The notes: generated by a model not told the origin, from the letters alone. A stretch of 61,649 bases of DNA from Propionibacteriales bacterium (GCA_026392465.1 JAPLCA010000010.1:1-61649); one strand, 5' to 3'. Positions 24,517-33,354 are shown, numbered from the stretch's first letter. Translations and numbers: made by a program.

Positions 24517-27357
24517 ATGACCTCCCCCAGCACCCGGTCGACCGAGCAGATCCTCGCGTCCGACCGCCGTGAGCCCGACGTCGCCCTCTTCGCCGGAGGG
24601 GTCGGGTCCGATGAGGAGCACGCCGCGCTGCGGGCCTCGGTGCGGCAGCTGACGACGCTGCTCGGGGAGGCGCTCACCCGGCACGAGGGGGCGGAGCTGC
24701 TCGAGCTGGTCGAGCGGGTGCGGCACCTCGCGCGACGGCCCGGCGCCGGGTCGGGCGAGCTGCGCGAGGCGCTCGACGGCCTGGACCCCGAGCGCGCGGT
24801 GGTGCTGGCGCGGGCGTTCGCGCTGTACTTCCAGCTGGTCAACATCACCGAGCAGCTGCACCGCTGGCAGGAGCTGACGCTGACGCTGAGCAGCGAGGGA
24901 CCGCTCGCGAGCACCTTCGGGCGCATCGAGGAGGCCCTCGCCGACGGCAGCCTGTCGGCCGAGGAGCTGGCCGACGTGCTCACCCGCGTGGAGTACCGGC
25001 CCGTGTTCACCGCCCACCCCACCGAGGCGAGCCGGCGCACGGTGCTGCGACTGCTGCGCAAGGTCGCCGAGGTCGTGCGCGACCTCGAGGACCCGCGTCG
25101 TCCCGCCGCCCACGCCGCCGCCGACGAGCGCCGCCTCGCCGAGCTGGTCGACCTGCTGTGGCAGACCGACGAGCTGCGCGTCGTCAAGCCCGAGCCGCTC
25201 GACGAGGCGCGCACGGCCGTCTACTACCTGCGCTCGATCGCGTCCGAGGTCGTGCCCGGCCTGCTCGACGAGCTCGACCGCCAGACCGCGCGCGTCGGCG
25301 TCGAGCTGGCGCCGGCGGCCCGACCGCTGCGCTTCGGCACGTGGGCCGGTGGCGACCGCGACGGCAACCCCAACGTCACGCCGGAGGTCACGCTCGACGT
25401 GCTGCACCTGCAGCACACGTCGGGCCTGGCCGAGCTGGTGACGATGGTCGACGACCTGCTCACCGAGATGACCGCGTCGACGCGCGTGGTCGAGGCCAGC
25501 CAGGAGCTGCTCGACAGCCTCGCCGAGGACGCCGAGGCGCTGCCGATCACCTGGAGCACCATCCGTCGCCTGAACGCCGACGAGCCCTACCGCCTCAAGC
25601 TGAGCTTCGTGCGCGTGCGCCTGCTGCGCACCCGCGACCGGCTCGTCGACGACACCCCGCACGAGCCCGGTCGCGACTACCTGGGCTTCGACGAGCTGGT
25701 GCGCGACCTCGCGCTGGTGCGCGACTCGATGCTGGCGGCCGGTGACGAGCTGACCGGCAACGGCGCCGTCCGACGTCTGCTGCGCACCGCGGTCACGTTC
25801 GGCGCGGGCCTGGCCACGATGGACGTGCGCGAGCACTCCGCCAAGCACCACGCGGCCCTCGCCGACCTCTACGCCAGGGTCGGCGAGACCGGGTACGGCG
25901 AGCTCGAGCGTCCGCAGCGCATCGAGCGGCTGGCTGAGGAGCTGCGGTCCGCGCGTCCGCTGCTGGGTGCTGCGGCGGCCGCCGACCGCGAGCGGCTCGG
26001 CGAGGCGGCGTCGGCATCGCTGGCGCTCATGGAGACCATCCGCACCGCGCTCGACACGTACGGACCGGAGGTGGTCGAGACCTACATCGTCTCGATGACG
26101 CACGACGTGGACGACCTGTTCGCCGTGGTCGTGCTGGCCCGTGAGGCCGGCCTCGTCGACCTGACCGGTGAGGAGCCGGTGGCCCGCATCGGCTTCGCGC
26201 CCCTGTTCGAGACCGTGGCCGAGCTCGAGTCGGCCGGTCCGCTGCTCGACGCGCTGCTGTCGGACCCGTCGTACCGTCGCGTGGTCGCGGCGCGCGGCGA
26301 CCTGCAGGAGATCATGCTCGGCTACTCCGACTCCTCGAAGGACGCCGGCATCGCCGCCTCGCAGTGGCAGATCCACCGCGCCCAGCGCGCCCTGCGCGAC
26401 GTGGCCCGCGAGCACGGCGTGCGGCTGCGGCTGTTCCACGGTCGCGGCGGGTCCGTGGGCCGTGGCGGCGGCCCGACGGCCGAGGCGATCATGAGCCAGC
26501 CCTACGGCTCGCTCGACGGTGCCATCAAGATCACCGAGCAGGGCGAGGTCATCTCCGACAAGTACGCGCTGCCCGGGCTCGGGCGACACAACCTCGAGGG
26601 CGCGCTGGCCGCGGTCGTGGAGGCGTCGGCGCTGCACCGCACGTCGCTGCTGCCGCGCGAGGTGCTCGACGGCTGGAACGGCACGATGGACGTCGTCGCC
26701 GAGCAGGGCAAGCAGGCCTACCGCGCACTCGTGCGCGACGACGCCCTGGTGCCGTTCTTCGTGGCCGCGACGCCCGTCGACGAGCTGGGCAAGATGAACA
26801 TCGGCTCCCGTCCCGCGAAGCGGCCCGGCGGTGCCGGCGGGCTCGACGACCTGCGCGCCATCCCGTGGGTGTTCGGGTGGACGCAGTCGCGGATCATCCT
26901 GCCGGGCTGGTTCGGTGTCGGCTCGGGGCTGCAGGCCGCGTTCGACGACGGCCGCGAGGACACGCTGCGCGAGATGTACGGCTCGTGGGCGTTCTTCCGC
27001 ACCTTCCTGTCGAACGTGCAGATGACGCTCGCGAAGACCGACCTCGAGATCGCCTCCTCCTACGTCGATGCGCTGGTGCCCGACGACGCCCGGCACCTGA
27101 TGGACGTCATCCGCGCCGAGCACGAGCGCACCGTGGGGCAGGTGCTGCGGGTGACCGGCCAGACGTCGCTGCTGGAGTCGGCACCGGTGCTGCGCCGCAC
27201 CCTCGAGCTGCGCGACGCCTACCTCGCGCCCCTGCACGCGCTGCAGGTCTCGCTGCTCGGTCGGGCGCGGGCCGCGGAGTCACCGTCGCCGGAGACCGAG
27301 CGGGCGCTGCTGCTCACCATCAACGGCATCGCCGCCGGTCTGCGCAACACCGGCTGA
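24517..27357 (+). CDS. ppc: phosphoenolpyruvate carboxylase
   Basis: 946 aa, close to the usual 900-950. It makes oxaloacetate from PEP and bicarbonate. Motifs in order: VFTAHPTEASRRT with catalytic H167, FGTWAGGDRDGNPNVT, GYSDSSKDAGI, FHGRGGSVGRGGGPT and the C-terminal GLRNTG that closes the active site. The ATG at 24517 follows GGCAGGA; the frame is open further up but without coding character. It ends at a very strong hairpin shared with the convergent gene at 27433. With pckG nearby it places two opposing enzymes of the PEP-oxaloacetate node within 11 kb. Confidence 0.97.
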   Translation: MTSPSTRSTEQILASDRREPDVALFAGGVGSDEEHAALRASVRQLTTLLGEALTRHEGAELLELVERVRHLARRPGAGSGELREALDGLDPERAVVLARAFALYFQLVNITEQLHRWQELTLTLSSEGPLASTFGRIEEALADGSLSAEELADVLTRVEYRPVFTAHPTEASRRTVLRLLRKVAEVVRDLEDPRRPAAHAAADERRLAELVDLLWQTDELRVVKPEPLDEARTAVYYLRSIASEVVPGLLDELDRQTARVGVELAPAARPLRFGTWAGGDRDGNPNVTPEVTLDVLHLQHTSGLAELVTMVDDLLTEMTASTRVVEASQELLDSLAEDAEALPITWSTIRRLNADEPYRLKLSFVRVRLLRTRDRLVDDTPHEPGRDYLGFDELVRDLALVRDSMLAAGDELTGNGAVRRLLRTAVTFGAGLATMDVREHSAKHHAALADLYARVGETGYGELERPQRIERLAEELRSARPLLGAAAAADRERLGEAASASLALMETIRTALDTYGPEVVETYIVSMTHDVDDLFAVVVLAREAGLVDLTGEEPVARIGFAPLFETVAELESAGPLLDALLSDPSYRRVVAARGDLQEIMLGYSDSSKDAGIAASQWQIHRAQRALRDVAREHGVRLRLFHGRGGSVGRGGGPTAEAIMSQPYGSLDGAIKITEQGEVISDKYALPGLGRHNLEGALAAVVEASALHRTSLLPREVLDGWNGTMDVVAEQGKQAYRALVRDDALVPFFVAATPVDELGKMNIGSRPAKRPGGAGGLDDLRAIPWVFGWTQSRIILPGWFGVGSGLQAAFDDGREDTLREMYGSWAFFRTFLSNVQMTLAKTDLEIASSYVDALVPDDARHLMDVIRAEHERTVGQVLRVTGQTSLLESAPVLRRTLELRDAYLAPLHALQVSLLGRARAAESPSPETERALLLTINGIAAGLRNTG

Positions 27358-27371
27358 GCGGGCCCGCCACG

Positions 27372-27419
27372 ACGACGACGGCGCTGCCTCCCCGGGCGGG
27401 GAGGCAGCGCCGTCGTCGT
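27372..27419. terminator. bidirectional hairpin terminator between ppc and the S55-like gene
   Basis: A perfect 22-base stem (left arm 27372-27393, right arm 27398-27419, core CTGCCTCCCC/GGGGAGGCAG) with a GGGC loop, between two converging genes. Confidence 0.85.
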
Positions 27420-27432
27420 GATGAGGCGGGCG

Positions 27433-29325
27433 TCAGCGGTAGCGGACCTTGAAGTACAGGAGTCCGGTGACGATCGACGTCTGGCGCAGGCGCTTGTCCT
27501 GGTTCACCAGCACGCGCTTGCTGGAGCGCTTCGACGGCTTCGTGAAGTAGTCCTGCGACACCACGAGGTCGTCGTTGCGCACGTCGTTCGCGAGCTGGTC
27601 GGCCACGCCCTGCGCCGACGTGGGCTGCTTCGCCGGGAGCGACAGCTCGTCCTCGTCGTCGTAGTAGTACTCCTCGTCGTCCCAGGGGGCGAAGTCGTCG
27701 AAGAACTCGTCCTCGTCCTCCCAGTCGTTGGTGTTGCCGCCGGCGATGACGATGCGGCCGGTGCCGATCGCGGTCGACGCGGGACGCACCTCGGTGGTCA
27801 CGTACCGCTTGGTGGCCTTCGACCAGCGGTTGGCGCGGTCGAGGGTGATGCGCAGCTTGATCGTGCGGCCCTTGGTGGCGGTGATCGTGCCACCCTCGCG
27901 CAGCTTCACCCAGCGCCGCGTCTTCGTGTCGTAGCGCTCGACGGCCGTGGCCTTCAGCGCCTTGTACGGCGACGTGAGGGTGTCGTCGATGGTCACGTCG
28001 GTGACGTCGATGTTCGAGAACGGGTTGTCCTGCAGTGCCTCGACGTTCGACGCGACGCCGGTGCCGACGAACTCCGCGAGGAAGTCCCGGCGGCTGTAGC
28101 GGTCGGTGCGGCGCATCTCGACCGGCTTGCCGTTGACGGTGCTCGTGCCCTTGACGGTCCAGGTCACGAGCGACTCGCCACCGGCCAGCTGGTCCTGCGC
28201 GAGCGCGGCGTCGCGGAAGGCGTGCGTGGCGGCGATCGCGGGCAGGGCGTCCGGGTTGGGGACGAACGACAGGTAGGTGCGCGCCGGCTTGCCGTCGGAC
28301 GACGCCGTCGAGCTGACGGTCGTGGTGAGCGGCAGCGCGCCGAGGCGACCGAACACGCCGGCCAGGCCGTCGTGCAGGAGGGTGCCCTGGGGAGCACCCA
28401 GGTTGGCGAGCTTGTAGGACTCGCCGCCGTCGGCCTGGATCAGCGCCGTCGACGCGTTGTGCAGGGTGCGCTGGGCGTTCGCGAACTCCATGGGGTGGCC
28501 GAAGCCGACCACGTCGCCGTCGCACACGAGCGACGCGGTGCCGAGCGCGTAGAAGCCGATCGACCCGTAGGAGTCGGCCACGGCCAGGTTGCCACCGGCG
28601 ACGATCGGGGCGTCGGCGGCCGCGCCACCGTTGCTGCCGGAGACGACCGTGGCGGCCTTGCTGCCGGCACGCTTGGCGATGGTGGCGTACCCGCTGGCGA
28701 GGCTGCTGGGCAGCGTGATGGCGGTGACCGGCTTGATGCTGCGGGCGCCGGTGCCGAGCTCGCCGCGGTCGGCGCCGGCGGCGACGAGGCGGTTCTTCTC
28801 GCGGGTGGTCAGGCGGATGCTGGTGGGTGCCTGGCCGCCGTTGGCGCGCAGGGCCTGCAGGCTCGCCGCGGGCGTGACGCCGGCGATCGAGGAGCCCTGC
28901 GTGCTGCCGAACGTGTACGCGACGGCGCCGATGAGGCGACCGTCGGCGGCGTAGACGGGCGAGCCGGACATGCCCGACCAGACGCCGGCGTCGATGGTGC
29001 CGTCGGCCTTGGTGATCCGTGAGCCCTTGAGGTCGAAGACGAGGGTGTCGCCGTCGTCGCTCTTCAGCGTGTCGAGGTAGGTGCCCGTGAACGACTCCGG
29101 CTCGACCTTCGACGACGGGCGACCGGGGGTGACGCCGGCGGTGGTGAGACCGGTGACCTCCTGACCCTCCTCGAGCTGGTCGGCGGGGTAGGTCTCGCAC
29201 GCGGCGGACGACGAGGGGGCGTCGGTCGGCTCGGCCTGGGCGGGCGCGGCCACGAGGCCGACGGTGCCGGCGACGAGCGCGGCGGATGCGCACAGCGCCG
29301 GCAGCGCCAGACGACTGCTGGTCAT
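27433..29325 (-). CDS. exported S55 (SpoIVB)-like domain protein
   Basis: 630 aa with a Sec signal peptide (about 1-31). WSGMSGSPVYAADGRLIGAV (GMSGSP at 118-123) matches the serine region of SpoIVB-type S55 peptidases and VGFGHPMEF is the second family block. No histidine precedes the GMSGSP region, although SpoIVB has its catalytic His on that side, so activity is uncertain. The C-terminal part is unusual: a run of Asp/Glu and Tyr (about residues 533-563), then a Lys/Arg-rich end. The start at 29325 follows GAAGGA; an upstream ATG (29373) would spoil the signal peptide. The acidic tract may bind Ca2+ or cell-wall polymers (inference). Confidence 0.75.
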   Translation of the reverse strand: MTSSRLALPALCASAALVAGTVGLVAAPAQAEPTDAPSSSAACETYPADQLEEGQEVTGLTTAGVTPGRPSSKVEPESFTGTYLDTLKSDDGDTLVFDLKGSRITKADGTIDAGVWSGMSGSPVYAADGRLIGAVAYTFGSTQGSSIAGVTPAASLQALRANGGQAPTSIRLTTREKNRLVAAGADRGELGTGARSIKPVTAITLPSSLASGYATIAKRAGSKAATVVSGSNGGAAADAPIVAGGNLAVADSYGSIGFYALGTASLVCDGDVVGFGHPMEFANAQRTLHNASTALIQADGGESYKLANLGAPQGTLLHDGLAGVFGRLGALPLTTTVSSTASSDGKPARTYLSFVPNPDALPAIAATHAFRDAALAQDQLAGGESLVTWTVKGTSTVNGKPVEMRRTDRYSRRDFLAEFVGTGVASNVEALQDNPFSNIDVTDVTIDDTLTSPYKALKATAVERYDTKTRRWVKLREGGTITATKGRTIKLRITLDRANRWSKATKRYVTTEVRPASTAIGTGRIVIAGGNTNDWEDEDEFFDDFAPWDDEEYYYDDEDELSLPAKQPTSAQGVADQLANDVRNDDLVVSQDYFTKPSKRSSKRVLVNQDKRLRQTSIVTGLLYFKVRYR

Positions 29326-29519
29326 GGGTCCTTCTCTCTCCACGGTGCCCCGCGACGGGGCGGCTGCGCTCACCGTAGTGGTCGCGCTCCTCGTTCCTGG
29401 GCGGATTCATCAAACAGACACCTGATGTCGGTGGACCGGGAAGGTCTTTGCGTAGCGACGGCCCCGGTTGCGCGACGTGGAGGGCCGTCCCGTAGACTCT
29501 TCGCTGTCCTTCGGGACGT

Positions 29520-29592
29520 GCGCCCGTAGCTCAACGGATAGAGCATCTGACTACGGATCAGAAGGTTTGGGGTTCGAATCCCTACGGGCGCG
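29520..29592 (+). tRNA. tRNA-Arg (anticodon ACG)
   Basis: A complete cloverleaf: acceptor GCGCCCG/CGGGCGC, D-stem GCTC/GAGC, anticodon stem TCTGA/TCAGA with loop CTACGGA (anticodon ACG at 29553-29555), T-loop TTCGAAT, discriminator G. CCA is not encoded. It reads CGN arginine codons, which are abundant in this genome. Confidence 0.97.
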
Positions 29593-29597
29593 CAGAC

Positions 29598-29631
29598 GAG
29601 GCCCGGAGCATCTCAGGATGTTCCGGGCCTC
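29598..29631 (+). terminator. terminator of tRNA-Arg
   Basis: GAGGCCCGGA pairs with TCCGGGCCTC, with an additional CATC/GATG pairing in the loop, starting six bases after the tRNA. Confidence 0.75.
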
Positions 29632-29684
29632 TGTGCGTCGTGAGTAGGGGCGTCGTGGCTAGGGGCGTCGTGGGGCGCGGTGCT

Positions 29685-29800
29685 GGGGCGGACGCACGCT
29701 TCTGCGTTCGTGTGCGACGTGACCAAGGATGCTGCGTCCGTGACGGGATCCCGTCGTGTACGCAGCATCGTTTGGTGCCGTGCACGGCGATGCAGCATCC
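29685..29800 (+). repeat. about 115-bp intergenic repeat, copy A
   Basis: Begins GGGGCGGACGCACG and contains a large palindrome: GATGCTGCGT (29728-) and ACGCAGCATC (-29769) surrounding the inner palindrome GACGGGATCCCGTC. Copy B lies at 30922 in the same orientation. The two copies flank a hypothetical gene and a VOC-family gene. Confidence 0.75.
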
Positions 29801-29901
29801 TGTCGACAGTCGGGGTCAGCGCCAGCTCCATCGCCGCGGAGCGTGAGGTCGGGTTCGAGGCGCCTGCGCGCATCGCGCCAGAGGATCGGGGAGGGGAGTC
29901 G

Positions 29902-30423
29902 GTGCTCGGCTCGTTCATGACTCTGGACGTCCTGACCGGCACGCCTCTTCTCGACACCGCACTCCTCCCGATGGTGAGCGTGTCGGCGGGAGTGCTCGTC
30001 GCGGTGTGGATCCGAGAGAGGAAGGCCCGTCGGTCGTCGATGCAGGCGCTCGTGGCGTCGTCCGATCCCCGAGCTCGCGAGATCTTCCTCCGGCTGCACC
30101 TGGACGGCGAGGTGGCGGGGATGGCCCGACTACGCCGGGCTCCCGTCTTCCTGAGCACGCCGTGGCGACCGTGGCGCCAGCCGACCGTCGAGTGGTGGTG
30201 GGACGTCGACTACGTGCTGGGCGAGCATCCCGACGACGTCTGGCACCGCGAGGATCTCATCCTCGGCAGCGATGTCGAGGCCGCCTGGCTCGTCGACCCC
30301 CGACGCCGAGAGCCCCAGGAGCTCGAGACACGCGAAGGTCCGACCCGGGCCTACCGCCTGACCGAGTGCTCGCCGACGGAGGTGTCCGAGAACCGCCGGT
30401 GGTTCGAGGTCGACGGGCGCTGA
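29902..30423 (+). CDS. hypothetical membrane-anchored protein
   Basis: 173 aa. A short N-terminus and one hydrophobic segment (about 13-32, ALLPMVSVSAGVLVAVWI) are followed by a basic stretch (RERKARRSS) and a soluble domain with RREPQELETREGP and a Trp-rich region (TPWRPWRQPTVEWWW). I choose GTG at 29902 because GGGGAGGGGAG stands 6-8 bases upstream; ATG at 29917 is possible. The frame remains open far upstream but there it translates the repeat. No family is recognised. It is convergent with the VOC gene. Confidence 0.6.
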   Translation: MLGSFMTLDVLTGTPLLDTALLPMVSVSAGVLVAVWIRERKARRSSMQALVASSDPRAREIFLRLHLDGEVAGMARLRRAPVFLSTPWRPWRQPTVEWWWDVDYVLGEHPDDVWHREDLILGSDVEAAWLVDPRRREPQELETREGPTRAYRLTECSPTEVSENRRWFEVDGR

Positions 30424-30472
30424 CGTCCGCCGCGCCTCGCTCGTCCCCGGACCGCTCCGGGCGAGGCATCCT

Positions 30473-30886
30473 TCAGGACGCGCCCTGCTCCCCGTGCGGG
30501 ACGGACAGCTCGACGAGGTTGCCGTCGGGGTCGCGCACGTAGACGCTGCGGAGGGGACCGGAGGAGCCGGTGCGGTCGACCGGACCGAGCTCGACGGCCA
30601 CGCCGCCGTCAGCCAGTCTCCGCTCGACCTCCTCCAGGGTGCGGTCGACGATGAAGCAGAGGTCGGCCGAGCCGGGGGTCGGAGCGGCGGCGTGCGGCGC
30701 GATCGGCGCCGCGGCCTCGTGCAGGTTGATCTTCCAGCCCGGCGCGTGGAGCGCGGTCCGTCCACCGCCGAAGGTCCGGGCCTCCAGCCCGAGGACGTCG
30801 GCGTAGAACCGGACCGTCGCGTCGATGTCCGAGACGGTGAGGACGAGGTGGTCGAGATGGTGCAGCACCAGTCCATCGTGCGCCAT
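30473..30886 (-). CDS. VOC family (glyoxalase/dioxygenase fold) protein
   Basis: 137 aa. LHHLDHLVLTVSDIDATVRFYADVLGLEA begins the first beta-alpha-beta-beta-beta module, and VYVRDPDGNLVELS ends the second. H9 or H12 and E131 in this pattern are likely metal ligands. The family includes glyoxalases, extradiol dioxygenases and fosfomycin or bleomycin resistance proteins; the substrate cannot be read from sequence. The start at 30886 fits the fold; an extension upstream would translate the repeat. Confidence 0.82.
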   Translation of the reverse strand: MAHDGLVLHHLDHLVLTVSDIDATVRFYADVLGLEARTFGGGRTALHAPGWKINLHEAAAPIAPHAAAPTPGSADLCFIVDRTLEEVERRLADGGVAVELGPVDRTGSSGPLRSVYVRDPDGNLVELSVPHGEQGAS

Positions 30887-30921
30887 CGCGCCCCGCGGGA
30901 CACCTGCTGCCTGGATGAACC

Positions 30922-31048
30922 GGGGGCGGACGCACGTCTCTGCGTTCGAGACTGAGGAGGTGAAGGATGCTGCGTCCGTGACGGGATCCCGTCGTGGACG
31001 CAGCATCCTTCGGTGCTGGACGCAGGAAGGCAGAATCCTGCGTCCAGC
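30922..31048 (+). repeat. about 115-bp intergenic repeat, copy B, with extra hairpin
   Basis: Same GGGGCGGACGCACG start as copy A. The palindrome is larger here: 15-base arms AAGGATGCTGCGTCC (30963-30977) and GGACGCAGCATCCTT (30996-31010) around GACGGGATCCCGTC. A second perfect 13-base hairpin follows (GCTGGACGCAGGA/TCCTGCGTCCAGC, 31015-31048), which may end transcription of the fabI-like gene on the minus strand. Confidence 0.75.
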
Positions 31049-31054
31049 GGCCCC

Positions 31055-31852
31055 TCACTCCCGACCGGAGCGCCTCAGGGGGCCGGCCATGGCGTGGTAG
31101 CCGCCGTCGACGTGGAGGATCTCGCCGGTGACGGCTCGCGCCAGGTCGGAGAAGAGGTAGCAGACGGAGTCGGCCACGGGCTCGGTGTCGCGGGGGTCCC
31201 ACGGGAGGGGCGACCGCTGCGTCCACGCGTCGAGCAGCTCCTCGAAGCCCGGGATGCCGCTGGCGGCGCGGGTGTGGACGGGTCCGGCGGCGACCAGGTT
31301 GGTGCGGATGCCGATCGCGCCCAGGTCGCGGGCGAGGTAGCGGTTCAGCGACTCCAGCCCGGCCTTGCACACGCCCATCCAGTTGTAGACCGACCACGCC
31401 CCTGCCGCGTCGAAGTCGAGCCCGACGAGGCTCGCCCCCGACGGTGGGCTCAGGCGGCGCAGGACCTCCGCCAGCTCCGCGTAGGAGACGGTGCTCGTGC
31501 GGAACGCCTGCTCGAGCTGTGCCGGGTCGACGCCCAGCATCGAGCCCGACAGCGCCGCCCGCGGCGCGAACGCGATGGCGTGCAGCGCCGCGTCGAGACG
31601 TCCGAAGCGGTCTCCGACGGCCTCGACGAGCTCCAGGCCCGCGCCCGGGCGGGTCGCGTCGTAGGTGAGGACGGAGTCGACGTCGAGCGACCGTGCGGCC
31701 TCCCTCGCCCGTTCGAGGTCGCGGTCGAGCGCGGTGAGCACGACCTGGGCGTCCAGCTCGCCGGCCCGTCGGGCCACGCCGTAGGCGATGCTCTCGGTCG
31801 TGACGACCCCCGTCACGAGCACGACCTTGCCGGCCAGCAACGCGGTGCTCAC
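31055..31852 (-). CDS. FabI/InhA-like enoyl-ACP reductase
   Basis: 265 aa. The N-terminus LAGKVVLVTGVVTTESIAYGVARRAGELDAQVVLT is the unusual FabI/InhA dinucleotide-binding region, and the active-site pair Y156-x6-K163 (YNWMGVCK) has the spacing specific to enoyl-ACP reductases, unlike YxxxK SDRs. It reduces trans-2-enoyl-ACP with NADH in fatty acid elongation, though divergence allows another enoyl or keto substrate. It starts with GTG at 31852, overlapping the stop of the bicarbonate permease gene (GTGA), so the two are coupled, an unexpected pairing. Confidence 0.87.
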   Translation of the reverse strand: MSTALLAGKVVLVTGVVTTESIAYGVARRAGELDAQVVLTALDRDLERAREAARSLDVDSVLTYDATRPGAGLELVEAVGDRFGRLDAALHAIAFAPRAALSGSMLGVDPAQLEQAFRTSTVSYAELAEVLRRLSPPSGASLVGLDFDAAGAWSVYNWMGVCKAGLESLNRYLARDLGAIGIRTNLVAAGPVHTRAASGIPGFEELLDAWTQRSPLPWDPRDTEPVADSVCYLFSDLARAVTGEILHVDGGYHAMAGPLRRSGRE

Positions 31853-32895
31853 GCGACGATCCCGGCGATCGCGTGGTACAGCGGGATGCCGAGGACGATG
31901 TTGAACGGGAACGTGATCCCGAGCGACATCGTCAGGTAGCGCGACGGCAGTGCCTCCGGGATCGCGTGCCGCGCGACTGCCGGGACGACGATGTAGGAGC
32001 CGCTGGCCGCCAGCACGGTCAGCAGCGTCAGGTCGCCGACGGACAGACCGGCCAGGACGCCGAGCACCAGGGCGAGCGTGGCGCCGAACAGGGGCATCAC
32101 CACGGCGAACCCGATCAGGAACGGCGGGACCCCCTTGACCTCGCGCAGCTGTCGGGCCACGACGAGGCCCATGTCGAGCAGGAAGAACGCCAGCAGCCCC
32201 TTGAAGAGGTCGTGCAGCAGCGGCGCCATGGTCTCCGCGCCGCTCGATCCGGAGGCGACGCCGATGACCAGGGAGCCGACGAGGAGCAGGAACGTGCCCT
32301 CGGTGAAAGCCCCGCGCAGGATGCTGCCCACGCTGGCGCCGGCCGGGGGCAGGTCCGACGTCGGCGTCGTGGGGGCGTCGGGTCCGGAGCCGGTGGTCCG
32401 CGCGGCCACGAGGGCCGGCTCGGCCGCCCGACGCTGCGAGCGCACCCAGGTGGCGAGCAGCACGGCCATGATCACCGCGGGCGTCTCCATCATGACCAGC
32501 GCGACCGTCATGTAGCCGCCGGGCTCGTCGCCGCGCGAGGTCACGAACTGCGTCGCAGCGACGAACGTGACGGCACTGACGGAACCGTAGGTGGCCGCGA
32601 TCGCCGCCGCGTCGAAGGGCGCCACCCGCCGGCGCAGCACGCGGTACCCGATGACCGGGATGGTGACGGACAGGAGCACCGCGAGCCCCATCACGGTGAG
32701 GGCGGTGCCGGTGATGCCGGTGGCCGCGAGCGCCTCGCCGCCCTTGAACCCGATCGACATGAGCAGGTAGAGGGAGAGGAACTTCGTGACGGCCGGTGGC
32801 AACTCGAGGTTCGAGCGCAGGGTCCCGGCCAGCAGGCCGAGCACGAAGAACAGGATGACCGGGTCGGTGAGGTTGCTGAGCATGGACAGATCCAT
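31849..32895 (-). CDS. SbtA-type sodium-dependent bicarbonate permease
   Basis: 348 aa, about 10 membrane helices. DLSMLSNLTDPVILFFVLGLLAG at the start, LPPAVTKFLSLYLLMSIGFKGG and PFDAAAIAATYGSVSAVTFV are the conserved family blocks (two inverted five-helix halves). The SbtA family imports HCO3- with Na+; a role in supplying bicarbonate for carboxylases such as ACC or PEPC is plausible here. CAGGAG lies before the ATG. Upstream is a divergent HTH gene, with a perfect palindrome in the shared intergenic region. Confidence 0.85.
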   Translation of the reverse strand: MDLSMLSNLTDPVILFFVLGLLAGTLRSNLELPPAVTKFLSLYLLMSIGFKGGEALAATGITGTALTVMGLAVLLSVTIPVIGYRVLRRRVAPFDAAAIAATYGSVSAVTFVAATQFVTSRGDEPGGYMTVALVMMETPAVIMAVLLATWVRSQRRAAEPALVAARTTGSGPDAPTTPTSDLPPAGASVGSILRGAFTEGTFLLLVGSLVIGVASGSSGAETMAPLLHDLFKGLLAFFLLDMGLVVARQLREVKGVPPFLIGFAVVMPLFGATLALVLGVLAGLSVGDLTLLTVLAASGSYIVVPAVARHAIPEALPSRYLTMSLGITFPFNIVLGIPLYHAIAGIVA

Positions 32896-32986
32896 GGAGG
32901 ACTCCTGGGCTGGCAGGGGGATCTCGTCCGCGCGGTGTCGCCACCCCGTCCGGCGCCGAGCGGTAAGAGATCGTTAACGGGAAGCA

Positions 32987-33000
32987 CAATACCGGTATTG
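32987..33000. promoter_or_regulatory. 14-bp perfect palindrome between sbtA-like gene and HTH gene
   Basis: CAATACCGGTATTG is a perfect palindrome 92 bases upstream of the permease start and 55 bases upstream of the regulator start. Its position between divergent genes makes it the best candidate operator for the HTH protein. Confidence 0.55.
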
Positions 33001-33042
33001 ATGTGCCGGTGTGGCGGACGTGAGGCACGCCACCTGCGCGGC

Positions 33043-33048
33043 TACGCT
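33043..33048 (+). promoter_or_regulatory. leaderless-type -10 element of the HTH gene
   Basis: TACGCT followed by six bases and GTG at 33055. Confidence 0.45.
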
Positions 33049-33054
33049 GGGCCC

Positions 33055-33339
33055 GTGACGTCGGAGCGCTCCTCGTGGACCTTTCTCAGTAACCACGGCC
33101 ACGTGCTCGTCCTCGTCGCGCGCGAGCCGGGCATCCTGCTCACCAGCCTCAGCGAGCGCGTCGGCATCTCCGAGCGCGCCGCCCGCACGATCCTGCGCGA
33201 CCTCGAGGAGGCCGGGTACCTCACACGCACCAAGGTCGGACGTCGCAACCGCTACGAGGTGCACCCCGACGGACCCCTGCGTCACCCCGAGGAGTCGACC
33301 ACCATGGTCAGCGACCTCCTCGCCGCCTTCGGCAACTGA
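33055..33339 (+). CDS. small winged-helix transcriptional regulator
   Basis: 94 aa, GTG start. LTSLSERVGISERAARTILRDLEEAGYLTRTKVGRRNRYEVHPDG contains a helix-turn-helix (about 31-55) and a wing, as in MarR/ArsR-like regulators. It has no ligand domain beyond a short C-terminal helix. The divergent position, with the palindrome at 32987-33000 between, argues that it controls the bicarbonate permease/enoyl reductase pair and itself (inference). TACGCT-N6-GTG indicates a leaderless transcript. Confidence 0.82.
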   Translation: MTSERSSWTFLSNHGHVLVLVAREPGILLTSLSERVGISERAARTILRDLEEAGYLTRTKVGRRNRYEVHPDGPLRHPEESTTMVSDLLAAFGN

Positions 33340-33354
33340 GCCGGGCGCGTCGTC

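Noticed and set aside
24454..27237. 927-codon open frame on the minus strand
   Set aside because: Antisense shadow of ppc caused by GC3 bias; composition is Arg/His/Gln/Leu-rich without domains.
31055..33028. A single 657-aa protein
   Set aside because: The upstream two thirds is antisense-like sequence over the SbtA-type gene in another frame; only the part from the GTG at 31852 reads as an enoyl-ACP reductase.
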